From an uncultured Clostridia bacterium (GTDB lineage: Bacteria > Bacillota > Clostridia > Peptostreptococcales > Anaerovoracaceae), in assembly GCA_937928455.1 (NCBI GenBank), contig CALFUG010000253.1, forward strand, positions 1 through 13,121: a stretch of DNA of 13,121 nucleotides, written 5' to 3'. A program made the translations under genes and the position numbers. Under the pieces are notes generated by a model, which worked only from the letters and a program-made list of their open reading frames with translations, did not search any database and was not told the DNA's origin. Positions within the stretch are counted from its first letter, which is position 1, and every line of letters starts with the position of its first letter. Shown piece by piece: positions 7,584-13,121 of the stretch.

Positions 7584-7610
7584 AAAAACCCCGCTCTGCC
7601 TACGCGGGGT
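7584..7610 (-). terminator. Rho-independent terminator of the coaB unit
   Basis: Minus-strand hairpin with perfect stem CCCCGC/GCGGGG (7604-7609 with 7589-7594), extendable by one A-T pair, a 9-base loop, and a following run of five T (7588-7584). The stem contains the last codons of coaB and its TAG stop (7600-7602) lies in the loop, so the gene ends inside its own terminator. Confidence 0.88.
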
Positions 7611-8376
7611 GAATCTGAGACAATCTATCATGAATATACTGAAAAATATCCGCCGGCGTATCCAGTGCAATCCCGGAGTAACCCACTGAATCCACCAGAT
7701 AACGAGTGGCTTTTCCCTCTCGGAGATCGGCCAAATCGTTGGCTAAAATAAAGTCCATCTCGTTCTTTTCCGCTAGCTTTCTGGCCACTTCGTATAATTC
7801 TTCTTTTTCCACATTCTCCAATAACTTACATCCCACCAACAAGGCCCGGGGAAACCAATTCCTTAAGTTTCCGATGATTTTAGGAGTTAGTGTCAATTTC
7901 ACCGAAAGATTCTGCTGATAGCTGCTGATTTTTGAACTGTTATCGATTCGATACGCGCCCTGTTCCAAAAGCTTCAACACTTCCTCTTCGCTGGTAAAGG
8001 GCTCCAATTGGGCTCTTTCATATAGAAGTTTGGCCAAATCTTCCATCAAAAACGTAAAGTCTGCCTTATAATCACCCACCGCCGCTGCATGGATAACACC
8101 TTCTATTCCGGCACCTTCGTCGGATAATTCTTGCAACTGGTTCATCATCTCTTCCGTTGTTTCCACCGGGAATACCCGCAGAGTTTCCCCTATCTCATAC
8201 TCTTTTAGAGAATCATAGGAAATACCTCTGGTCAATACCAAATCCACCTTATACCCTCCTCGCAAAAACTCTTGTGCAAGGGCTAAACTCAGTGAACCGG
8301 TTGACATATTGGTAATTTTCATCACTTCATCGATGTATTCGTTGGTAGGTCCCCCTGTTATGATCATTTTTTTCAT
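7600..8376 (-). CDS. coaB: Phosphopantothenate-cysteine ligase, stand-alone CoaB type
   Basis: Predicted coenzyme A pathway enzyme that joins 4'-phosphopantothenate to cysteine using a nucleotide triphosphate; cytoplasmic. It has 258 residues and consists only of the DFP/CoaB domain. The flavin-dependent CoaC decarboxylase half of the usual CoaBC fusion is absent, as in streptococcal CoaB. Motifs from the N terminus: nucleotide-binding ITGGPTNEYID (6-16), ITNMSTGSLS (21-30), HAAAVGDY (96-103), KISS (149-152), LTLTPKII (161-168), GCKLLENV (182-189) and FILANDL (209-215). The start ATG at 8376 is chosen because GGGGAGG lies 9 bases upstream, inside the end of the WYL gene, and because the motif ITGGP follows at once; longer in-frame starts would overlap that gene by 38 bases. 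It starts one base after the WYL stop. No coaC is visible in the window. Confidence 0.88.
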   Translation of the reverse strand: MKKMIITGGPTNEYIDEVMKITNMSTGSLSLALAQEFLRGGYKVDLVLTRGISYDSLKEYEIGETLRVFPVETTEEMMNQLQELSDEGAGIEGVIHAAAVGDYKADFTFLMEDLAKLLYERAQLEPFTSEEEVLKLLEQGAYRIDNSSKISSYQQNLSVKLTLTPKIIGNLRNWFPRALLVGCKLLENVEKEELYEVARKLAEKNEMDFILANDLADLREGKATRYLVDSVGYSGIALDTPADIFQYIHDRLSQIHPA

Positions 8377-8377
8377 T

Positions 8378-9379
8378 TCACGAATCCTCCCCGTAATTTT
8401 CCCGCATAATCCCAATGGCCCTCTTAATTTTTTCTCGTAAGGAAGGCGGATCTAATACCTCCACTTTCTCTCCAAATTGCATTGCCCAGTACTTCATGGC
8501 ATTCTCGTTGGCCCGAACCATTACCAAGCAATACTGACTTGGATTCTCTGAATCCGGTGTAATCTCCACTTCCGAACCCAACCAATCGATTACATCACCG
8601 ATGATATCCTTTTCTATCCTCATGGTAATATGTATCGAAGGTCCACTAAACATATATACATGCTCCACCATGTGTCTTGGCAAGTCAAATCCAGTTTTTA
8701 GCTCTTCCACCTCTCGAGGGTCCTTACGACTCTTCGATACGATCTCAATATCCCAGATTCGTTCTACCCGAAAGTGCGTCACATTATCATATTTATCCAT
8801 ATTCCCCACTAAATAATATTTGCCATTGGCTAATACAATTTGATAAGGATTTACCAGATGTTTTTCCGTAGATGTGGATACCAGCTCTTTACTTTCATTG
8901 TATTTTCTGTAATAAAATCGAACCTGATGGTGTTTGGCAATGGCCTCTGAAAGAACATCAATGGTGAAAAACAACTCATTGGTATCTTGATGATCCATGT
9001 TGGTAATATTACAAATATGTTTTACCTTGTCTCGAAAATACACATTGGATTGGTCCGTTAGCTTCTCAATCAAATCTTTTGCCTGCTTGGTGGGAATATA
9101 CCGGGATGCCAAAATGCTGTCAATGAGGTATCGCAGTTCGCTTTCTTCAAAATCTCGCTGAACCAGATAGTACCCATTTTCGTATTCGATATCGTACCCT
9201 ACATCTTTTAAGTTTTCAATATTCCGGCCCACCGCTTTTCGTTCGCACTCCACCCCAAACTCTTTTCGCATCAGTTCGATAATGTCCTTCTGCATTAACG
9301 GATGGTCCGCATCGGAATATCGTTTTAATATCTCTAGGATTTGAATGATATACAGTTTCTTGATTTGACCCGCTGTCAT
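8378..9379 (-). CDS. WYL-domain transcriptional regulator
   Basis: Predicted DNA-binding regulator of 333 residues. An N-terminal winged helix-turn-helix occupies about residues 1-75, with ERKAVGRNIENLKDVGYDI as the recognition and wing region. A linker is followed by the WYL domain at about 135-215, containing VRFYYRKYN, VNPYQIVLANGKYYLVG (YYL at 188-190 in place of the name-giving WYL) and the conserved FRVERI. A WCX-type C-terminal domain covers about 247-325. WYL domains bind nucleotide or nucleic acid ligands in several studied regulators; the ligand here is unknown. AGGAGG lies about 10 bases before the ATG. It sits 14 bases after the helical hypothetical gene and one base before coaB. 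Control of coaB or of its own operon is possible but not shown. No phage-defence genes, which often accompany WYL regulators, are nearby. Confidence 0.92.
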   Translation of the reverse strand: MTAGQIKKLYIIQILEILKRYSDADHPLMQKDIIELMRKEFGVECERKAVGRNIENLKDVGYDIEYENGYYLVQRDFEESELRYLIDSILASRYIPTKQAKDLIEKLTDQSNVYFRDKVKHICNITNMDHQDTNELFFTIDVLSEAIAKHHQVRFYYRKYNESKELVSTSTEKHLVNPYQIVLANGKYYLVGNMDKYDNVTHFRVERIWDIEIVSKSRKDPREVEELKTGFDLPRHMVEHVYMFSGPSIHITMRIEKDIIGDVIDWLGSEVEITPDSENPSQYCLVMVRANENAMKYWAMQFGEKVEVLDPPSLREKIKRAIGIMRENYGEDS

Positions 9380-9393
9380 GATTTAAAACCCTC

Positions 9394-9840
9394 CTATCGT
9401 TCTTCCAACCAATCCGTGTAGATAATATCCAACTGATGCAAACTTCGCTGCATTTTCTCGTGAGATTCCCGAACCTTTTCCATGACACCGGTGTATTCCC
9501 GAATAGACACCTTCCTGTCCCGGTTTGCCTTTGTTTGTAATACTTCCTGCAGTTGAATTTGCGCCTGACACAGCTGAATTAACCTTTCCTTGGTTACTTC
9601 CAGGCTTTCCATTAAATCCTGCTCCAGAGAAGAGTTTTCCGGGCCTGGCTCTAATTTCAGCATGACAGCTGCCTTCTTCACCTTATTGAAATCTTCAATT
9701 CTGGTCTTATAGTCCGCTTTTTTAAATATGGCCGAAACCTTGGATTCTGTCATGACAGCTTGCTGAGATTTCTTGTAATTTTCTATAATGGTTCCGTAAA
9801 ATAATTCCATTCCTTCTCGTATTCGTTCCTTGCTTGCCAT
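9394..9840 (-). CDS. Hypothetical helical protein, 148 residues
   Basis: I do not recognise the family. The protein is soluble, charged and apparently all helical, with probable coiled coil in residues about 70-140 (LEQDLMESLEVTKERL, QLQEVLQ, VMEKVRESHEKMQRSL). It has no cysteine-rich motif, signal peptide or membrane span. Its N terminus, MASKERIREGMELFYGTI, is amphipathic. The ATG at 9840 is chosen because GAGGAGG lies 6 bases upstream; the frame can be extended upstream to 9999, but that part is occupied by the small membrane-protein gene in another frame and has no ribosome site of its own. The first 58 bases overlap the end of that small gene, so the two are probably translated in a coupled way. 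The WYL regulator follows 14 bases later. Confidence 0.8.
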   Translation of the reverse strand: MASKERIREGMELFYGTIIENYKKSQQAVMTESKVSAIFKKADYKTRIEDFNKVKKAAVMLKLEPGPENSSLEQDLMESLEVTKERLIQLCQAQIQLQEVLQTKANRDRKVSIREYTGVMEKVRESHEKMQRSLHQLDIIYTDWLEER

Positions 9841-9935
9841 GTTGTTTCCTCCTCTGTAGAACGGCTCTCTTCTTTCCATAAAATCACTAACAAACCAATC
9901 GCTATCAGCATAAAGCCCCAACTTAACCACATCAT
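9783..9935 (-). CDS. Small single-span membrane protein, 50 residues
   Basis: A short gene with a perfect ribosome binding site. It encodes a very short N terminus, one hydrophobic span at about residues 3-20 (WLSWGFMLIAIGLLVILW), then an acidic, tryptophan- and glutamate-rich tail (KEESRSTEEETTWQARNEYE...) ending YFTEPL. The tail is predicted to be cytoplasmic or surface exposed; topology cannot be fixed. AAGGAGGT stands 7 bases before a double ATG at 9935/9932. The last 58 bases run out of frame over the beginning of the next gene, whose ribosome site lies wholly within this one. I do not recognise the family. Support comes from the start signals and the hydrophobic profile rather than homology. 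Confidence 0.68.
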   Translation of the reverse strand: MMWLSWGFMLIAIGLLVILWKEESRSTEEETTWQARNEYEKEWNYFTEPL

Positions 9936-9942
9936 CCCGATT

Positions 9943-9950
9943 ACCTCCTT
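9943..9950 (-). promoter_or_regulatory. Ribosome binding site of the small membrane protein
   Basis: AAGGAGGT on the minus strand, an 8-base match to the 16S rRNA 3' end and one of the strongest in the window, 7 bases before ATG 9935. It is the main evidence that the 50-residue frame is translated. Confidence 0.75.
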
Positions 9951-9964
9951 TTCTTATTAGAGGC

Positions 9965-9973
9965 AGTATACCA
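9965..9973 (-). promoter_or_regulatory. Possible extended -10 promoter
   Basis: Minus-strand TGGTATACT, an extended -10 element (TGn followed by TATACT), with no good -35 box upstream. Initiation would fall near 9960, leaving a leader of about 25 bases before the small membrane-protein gene. It lies in the 74-base gap after the Smr-like gene, the widest gap in the upstream block, so an internal promoter here is plausible. Confidence 0.45.
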
Positions 9974-10009
9974 ACTTTAATGTACGTTATATGGGACATT
10001 TAAAATTCG

Positions 10010-10354
10010 TTATTTAAATAGCACCACCGTTATGCCCGGATTCCCATGAATGCGATCTTCGTATTCTCTCAATTGAGGACATTGATTCAAAAAAATCTTT
10101 TTTTGGTCGCTCCACTTTTCACCGGGTATAAAATCACGAATCATCCCCTGCATCATCGGTTCTGCCAATTTTTTGGAGACCGCTATTTTGATGGCGCCAC
10201 CTGTACCACTGGAACCATATCCATGTATTAGGATAACACCTCGATAACCGGCACCTTTGGCAGTTGACAACTGATTCACCATACGGACTAACGCTTGGTC
10301 CACCGTAGGATTTCCATATTCTAAATTAATTTCTTTTACTTTAATGGCACCCAT
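10010..10354 (-). CDS. Small Smr-like domain protein
   Basis: A 114-residue protein resembling a lone Smr domain (the MutS2 C-terminal nuclease or nucleic-acid-binding fold). Residues 15-33 match the first Smr helix (NPTVDQALVRMVNQLSTAK), followed by the central strand and loop GYRGVILIHGYGSSGTGGAIK (HGxGSSG at 44-50) and a final strand ITVVLFK. Two differences from standard Smr domains are clear. The first motif, usually LDLHG, reads INLEYG, so its histidine is missing. There is also an insertion of about 25 residues (GEKWSDQKKIFLNQ...) before the last strand. The histidine at 44 is kept, so loss of activity cannot be assumed. AAGGA lies about 12 bases and AGGG about 4 bases before the ATG. 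It starts 6 bases after recX, which suggests a shared transcript and perhaps a DNA-repair link. Confidence 0.72.
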   Translation of the reverse strand: MGAIKVKEINLEYGNPTVDQALVRMVNQLSTAKGAGYRGVILIHGYGSSGTGGAIKIAVSKKLAEPMMQGMIRDFIPGEKWSDQKKIFLNQCPQLREYEDRIHGNPGITVVLFK

Positions 10355-10360
10355 TCTACC

Positions 10361-10843
10361 CTATCCTTCTTCTGTTGTCTTGTCCATCCATTTTCCAATA
10401 GTACGGTAAATCGTATCTGAATCATATCCTAGGGTCTTTAGCTTCCCCGCCACCTTTCGAAGGTTCTTCTCGGTTATAGGCACTTGGCTCAACCCAACCC
10501 AAGCCAACTCTTCGGCTTTCTTTTTTTCCCAGAAAGGATCTGCTAATCCCAAATCTCCTTCTTCTACAAGGATTTCCCAGGCCGTCTGAAAATGCTCTGA
10601 CGAAAGGCCCTTATCCACAAGTTCCATTTTAATTCGTCTTTTCGCCTTGTTCTTTGCCAATCCATATCGAATATATTCCATACCATATGCCACGTCATTT
10701 AAGAGCCCTTCCGAAATGAGTTGCCCAACAATCTCTGAAGTTTCCTGGGAAGAAAGACCTTTTCTTTTCAAGTATACCGTTATCTCTCTTATGCTTCGAC
10801 TTCTGCCGGCCAAGTGACGTAATGCCATTTCTTTATGATTCAT
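10361..10843 (-). CDS. recX: RecX-type regulator of RecA
   Basis: RecX binds RecA filaments and modulates strand exchange. The protein has 160 residues from the ATG at 10843, within the usual range. Family features are the opening ALRHLAGRSRSIREITVYLKRKG, then IVGQLISEGLLNDVAYGMEYIRYGLA, the KNKAKRRIKMELVDKGL segment that starts the second three-helix repeat, and a third repeat ending KLKTLGYDSDTIYRTIGKW. The start is set by a GGAGG 6 bases before ATG 10843; the in-frame ATG at 10849 touches this site and is unlikely. The first 11 bases overlap the end of tcdA. recA itself is not in the window. Confidence 0.9.
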   Translation of the reverse strand: MNHKEMALRHLAGRSRSIREITVYLKRKGLSSQETSEIVGQLISEGLLNDVAYGMEYIRYGLAKNKAKRRIKMELVDKGLSSEHFQTAWEILVEEGDLGLADPFWEKKKAEELAWVGLSQVPITEKNLRKVAGKLKTLGYDSDTIYRTIGKWMDKTTEEG

Positions 10844-11531
10844 CCACATCCTCCAACAGGGTTTTTACCACCTGACATGCCATCACCATCCCTGCCACAG
10901 GAGGTACGAAAGCCATACTGCCGGGAGGTGTTTGTTTTACGGGATTTTCTAAAGAATATACCACTCTTAACCGTGGGATTCCCCGTTGGCGGAGTTCTTT
11001 TCGAATCACTTTAGCCAGTGGGCATACTTGGGTTTCAAAGATATCCGCCACTCTTATTTCCAGTGGGTCGAAGCGATTTCCCATGCCCATGGAACTAATG
11101 AGTGGAATTCCCTGTTGATGGCAGCGACAGATTAATTCCATTTTCCCCGTCACATTGTCGATAGCATCTATAACATAGTCATAAGAGTCTAGCGGGATTT
11201 CATTGGCCGTCTCCGGTAAATAGAGTTGATGGTAAGTGGTAATATCAATGGAAGGATCTATATCACGAATACGAGCAGCCATGACTTCAACCTTAGGTTT
11301 TCCCAATGTGGACCGAAGTGCGATAATCTGACGGTTTAAATTGGTTTCTTCCAGAATATCTTTATCCACCAGTCCTAGGGTGCCGATTCCTGTTCTGGCC
11401 AGTGCTTCCGCCGCAGATCCACCGACTCCACCCAGTCCAAAAATGATTACCCTGGCTTTCCTCAACCGATGTAATCCATACGTGCCTATTAACATTTCCG
11501 TTCGTTGTTGCCAATCAGTATTCAAATTCAT
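10833..11531 (-). CDS. tcdA: tRNA threonylcarbamoyladenosine dehydratase (ThiF/E1-like)
   Basis: TcdA converts t6A37 of ANN-decoding tRNAs to its cyclic form using ATP. The protein has 232 residues. The E1-like adenylating domain shows the nucleotide loop FGLGGVGGSAAEALARTGIG (glycines at 32-38), Asp56 in LVDKD, the arginine finger region NLNRQ (64-68), Lys78/Lys80, and YVIDAIDN (119-126). The C-terminal part has the TcdA pattern RVADIFETQVCPLAKVIRKELRQRGI and VYSLENP, then PPGSMAFVPPVAGMVMA, which separates it from ThiF, MoeB and HesA. The ATG at 11531 directly touches an AGGAG ribosome site; the in-frame TTG at 11525 has the better 6-base spacing and may be the true start. Either way it overlaps the end of the upstream hydrolase gene, and its own end overlaps recX. 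Confidence 0.92.
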   Translation of the reverse strand: MNLNTDWQQRTEMLIGTYGLHRLRKARVIIFGLGGVGGSAAEALARTGIGTLGLVDKDILEETNLNRQIIALRSTLGKPKVEVMAARIRDIDPSIDITTYHQLYLPETANEIPLDSYDYVIDAIDNVTGKMELICRCHQQGIPLISSMGMGNRFDPLEIRVADIFETQVCPLAKVIRKELRQRGIPRLRVVYSLENPVKQTPPGSMAFVPPVAGMVMACQVVKTLLEDVDES

Positions 11532-12342
11532 CTCCTACACAAGCAATCTTGACCACGCCCGGCATTTCTCGCTTCATCTGGCATATGCCCTCTATGCCCG
11601 TACAATGAACCGGTAATATCTCCGGAATGTTATATGGTAAAAGCCGTTGCACTACTTCCGATATGGTAGCGCTATTGGCATTATATAAATGAAGCCCTGC
11701 CACCAATAGTCGGATTTTCTCTTCCGGGAATAAATCCTTGGCATAGTTTAGGGCAGAAAAAATACCTTTATGGGAACACCCCGAGAATAGATATAACTCT
11801 CCTCTTTCCCGGATTAGGAGGAATTGCTCATGCTCCATGGGGTCGATCCGGTACTTACCGTCCATTTCTCGAATATAGAAATCTTCCACCGATTCGTTAC
11901 CATACCGGGGGGGTATGGCTCCGGATATCAATATGTTTTCATTCCAATAATGCGTCCCTTCGGTGAGAAGCAATCTGGGTAAAATCTCCTGCTTTTCTTT
12001 TTCATTCCACAGGATGGAGCAAGGCTCTTTTTCCATCACACCCTTTTCCATATAATATTCTTCGTAAAAAGCCTCCTTGTGTATGAGAACCGGAGCCTTC
12101 TGGTTGATTTTTACAAAAGTTGGAATCCCCCCCGTGTGATCAAAGTGTCCATGGCTAACCACACAAAGGTCTACATCTCCCAAATCCAGCTTCTTTTCTT
12201 TCGCGTGTTGAAACAGAAAGTCGGATGACCCTGCGTCAAAAAGAATCTTAGCAGAGTCCGTTTCTATGAACATAGAAAGCCCATGCTCACCCACAAAAGG
12301 TGGCTGGTTTGTTTTGTTTTCCGACAAAAATATAATTCTCAT
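11515..12342 (-). CDS. Metallo-beta-lactamase-fold hydrolase (COG1237 type)
   Basis: A 275-residue predicted cytoplasmic metal hydrolase. The metal-binding motif SHGHFDHTGG (His64, His66, Asp68, His69) follows the strand DLCVVSHG. Later family elements are LFSGCSHKGIFSALNYA (GCSH at 188-191), VAGLHLYNA (about 215-222) and PVHCTGIEG (246-252). This GCSH/GLHL/HCTG pattern is typical of the COG1237 group, which includes proteins annotated as dihydropterin-linked ribofuranosylaminobenzene phosphate synthase; that annotation should not be transferred here. The ATG at 12342 is chosen because it overlaps the TAA of the transporter gene by one base (TAATG), has GGTGGG 9 bases upstream, and begins directly with the core fold MRIIFLSEN. 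The coding frame stays open to 12435, but that part lies inside the transporter gene. It overlaps tcdA by 17 bases. Confidence 0.9.
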   Translation of the reverse strand: MRIIFLSENKTNQPPFVGEHGLSMFIETDSAKILFDAGSSDFLFQHAKEKKLDLGDVDLCVVSHGHFDHTGGIPTFVKINQKAPVLIHKEAFYEEYYMEKGVMEKEPCSILWNEKEKQEILPRLLLTEGTHYWNENILISGAIPPRYGNESVEDFYIREMDGKYRIDPMEHEQFLLIRERGELYLFSGCSHKGIFSALNYAKDLFPEEKIRLLVAGLHLYNANSATISEVVQRLLPYNIPEILPVHCTGIEGICQMKREMPGVVKIACVGDEFEY

Positions 12343-13121
12343 TATTTCTTTCCCACCTTCCTCTCGATCCGCGAATTTCGTTTTAAATCCGGCATACTGA
12401 CTCCAACGACACCTACGATAATGAGCAATGTACATAAAACATGATAGAACAACAAAGGCTCTCCTAGAATTACCACTCCGGCTACAATGGAGATGGCCGT
12501 AGACAAATTACCAAAAATGGTGGCATTTACCGCCGGCATATGACGTAGCATAAAGGCCATCAGCTGGGCAGACAATACGATGCAAGCTGTGCCCAAATAC
12601 AGCGTAGCAATGACAAACTCCATGTGCTGCAATGGCTCCAAGTAATGAAGAAAGTCTCCGGAAAAAAGATATGCTATATTAAATGCAATGGCTCCCATAA
12701 AGCAAATAGCCGCAGTAATTTCCACTGGCCGATATTCTTGCCGAACATACCGCATGTATACGTTGCTAATGGCCATAGAAATGCTGCTGATGATTAATAT
12801 GGTAACTCCCACCAAATTGGTTTCGACTCCTGTGGACCCCATAAGAATCATCACGATTAATGCGGAGATGGATAGAACCATGAAGATGTTTTGAACCCAC
12901 CCTGTATTTTCTTTTAACACCACTCCAGCAATTAACTTAGACAAAATGGGGATGATGGCAAATATGATTCCACTTTCTATACTAGTCGCAAAAATCAGTC
13001 CTATGGTTTGAAAAATCATAAACCCAATATAAAATCCCGCCGTTAACAACAGGCTCTTTTTGTGCTTTTCCTTAAGACGAATCTTCACCATACACGACAG
13101 TAAAAATAAACCCATCAACAA
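12342..13121 (-). CDS. DMT-superfamily (EamA) transporter, N terminus cut by window edge
   Basis: A multi-span membrane transporter of the drug/metabolite type. The 259 visible residues hold about eight hydrophobic spans arranged as parts of two EamA repeats: the end of the first (FYIGFMIFQTIGLIFATSIESGIIFAIIPILSKLIAG, then LKE...) and the whole second (ILIISSISMAISNVYMRYV through HMPAVNATIFGNLSTAISIVAGVVILGEPL). The LSKLIAGVVLKE and ISIVAGVVILGE endings are the hallmark repeat ends. A basic tail closes the protein. The frame is open to the right edge, so about 30-50 residues including the first span are missing; family members are usually near 300 residues. Substrate unknown. The stop codon overlaps the next gene's ATG by one base. 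Confidence 0.9.
   Translation of the reverse strand: MLMGLFLLSCMVKIRLKEKHKKSLLLTAGFYIGFMIFQTIGLIFATSIESGIIFAIIPILSKLIAGVVLKENTGWVQNIFMVLSISALIVMILMGSTGVETNLVGVTILIISSISMAISNVYMRYVRQEYRPVEITAAICFMGAIAFNIAYLFSGDFLHYLEPLQHMEFVIATLYLGTACIVLSAQLMAFMLRHMPAVNATIFGNLSTAISIVAGVVILGEPLLFYHVLCTLLIIVGVVGVSMPDLKRNSRIERKVGKK

Noticed and set aside
9216..9571. Two further minus-strand frames (about 90 and 62 residues) over the WYL and helical genes
   Set aside because: They overlap two supported genes, have no ribosome site, and show low-complexity, shadow-like composition.
9841..9999. N-terminal extension of the 148-residue protein to an ATG at 9999
   Set aside because: No ribosome site precedes it, whereas GAGGAGG precedes ATG 9840, and the stretch is better explained by the small membrane-protein gene in another frame.
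9971..10009. Terminator after the Smr-like gene
   Set aside because: The gap is AT-rich but has no stable GC stem followed by a T run.
12343..12435. N-terminal extension of the metallo-beta-lactamase-fold protein
   Set aside because: It lies inside the transporter gene, is basic and unlike the family, and ATG 12342 has a ribosome site and begins the conserved fold directly.
1..13121. Mobile element, CRISPR, toxin-antitoxin or defence island
   Set aside because: No direct-repeat array, transposase, integrase or defence gene was found; the WYL regulator alone is not enough to call a defence locus.

Overview
The window comes from a low- to mid-GC Gram-positive bacterium, most likely a member of the Clostridia. 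The reasons are strong AGGAGG-type ribosome binding sites, short-spaced or overlapping genes, and the content: lipoteichoic-acid-synthase-like sulfatases, a clostridial-style stand-alone CoaB, and a RecX/TcdA pair. The genus cannot be named from the sequence alone. Every convincing gene lies on the minus strand, so the window is read from high to low coordinates. There is no gene-free stretch longer than 300 bases, and I saw no tRNA, rRNA, CRISPR array, insertion sequence or phage gene.

Upstream block (about 13121 to 7600). A DMT/EamA transporter cut by the window edge is followed, with a 1-base overlap, by a COG1237-type metallo-beta-lactamase-fold hydrolase. Then come the tRNA t6A dehydratase TcdA, RecX and a small Smr-like protein. 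A likely extended -10 promoter then precedes a 50-residue single-span membrane protein that is easy to miss. Its coding sequence overlaps the start of a 148-residue helical protein of unknown function. A WYL-domain regulator and a stand-alone phosphopantothenate-cysteine ligase (CoaB type) follow. A rho-independent terminator ends this block; its stem is made of the last codons of coaB.

Downstream block (about 7550 to 1). A near-consensus sigma-A promoter (TTGATA, 17 bases, TATAAT) stands so close to the first gene that the transcript should start at or next to the ATG. It drives a six-gene run: a four-span membrane protein, two tandem LtaS-like sulfatases, RmuC, a metallophosphoesterase and phosphopentomutase DeoB (cut by the left window edge).

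The most unusual part is the lipoteichoic-acid-synthase cluster. The usual LtaS polypeptide has five membrane spans followed by an extracellular sulfatase domain. Here it is broken: spans 1-4 form a separate 179-residue protein, and span 5 plus the catalytic domain form the next gene in another frame with a short overlap. A second catalytic paralogue follows, also with only one span, behind a long basic N-terminal segment. Both catalytic proteins keep the full set of LtaS active-site residues. Both also carry a C-terminal extension of about 150-190 residues that looks like a degenerate glycerophosphodiester phosphodiesterase (GDPD) barrel, as if a polyglycerol-phosphate synthase had gained an inactive glycerophosphodiester-recognising module.
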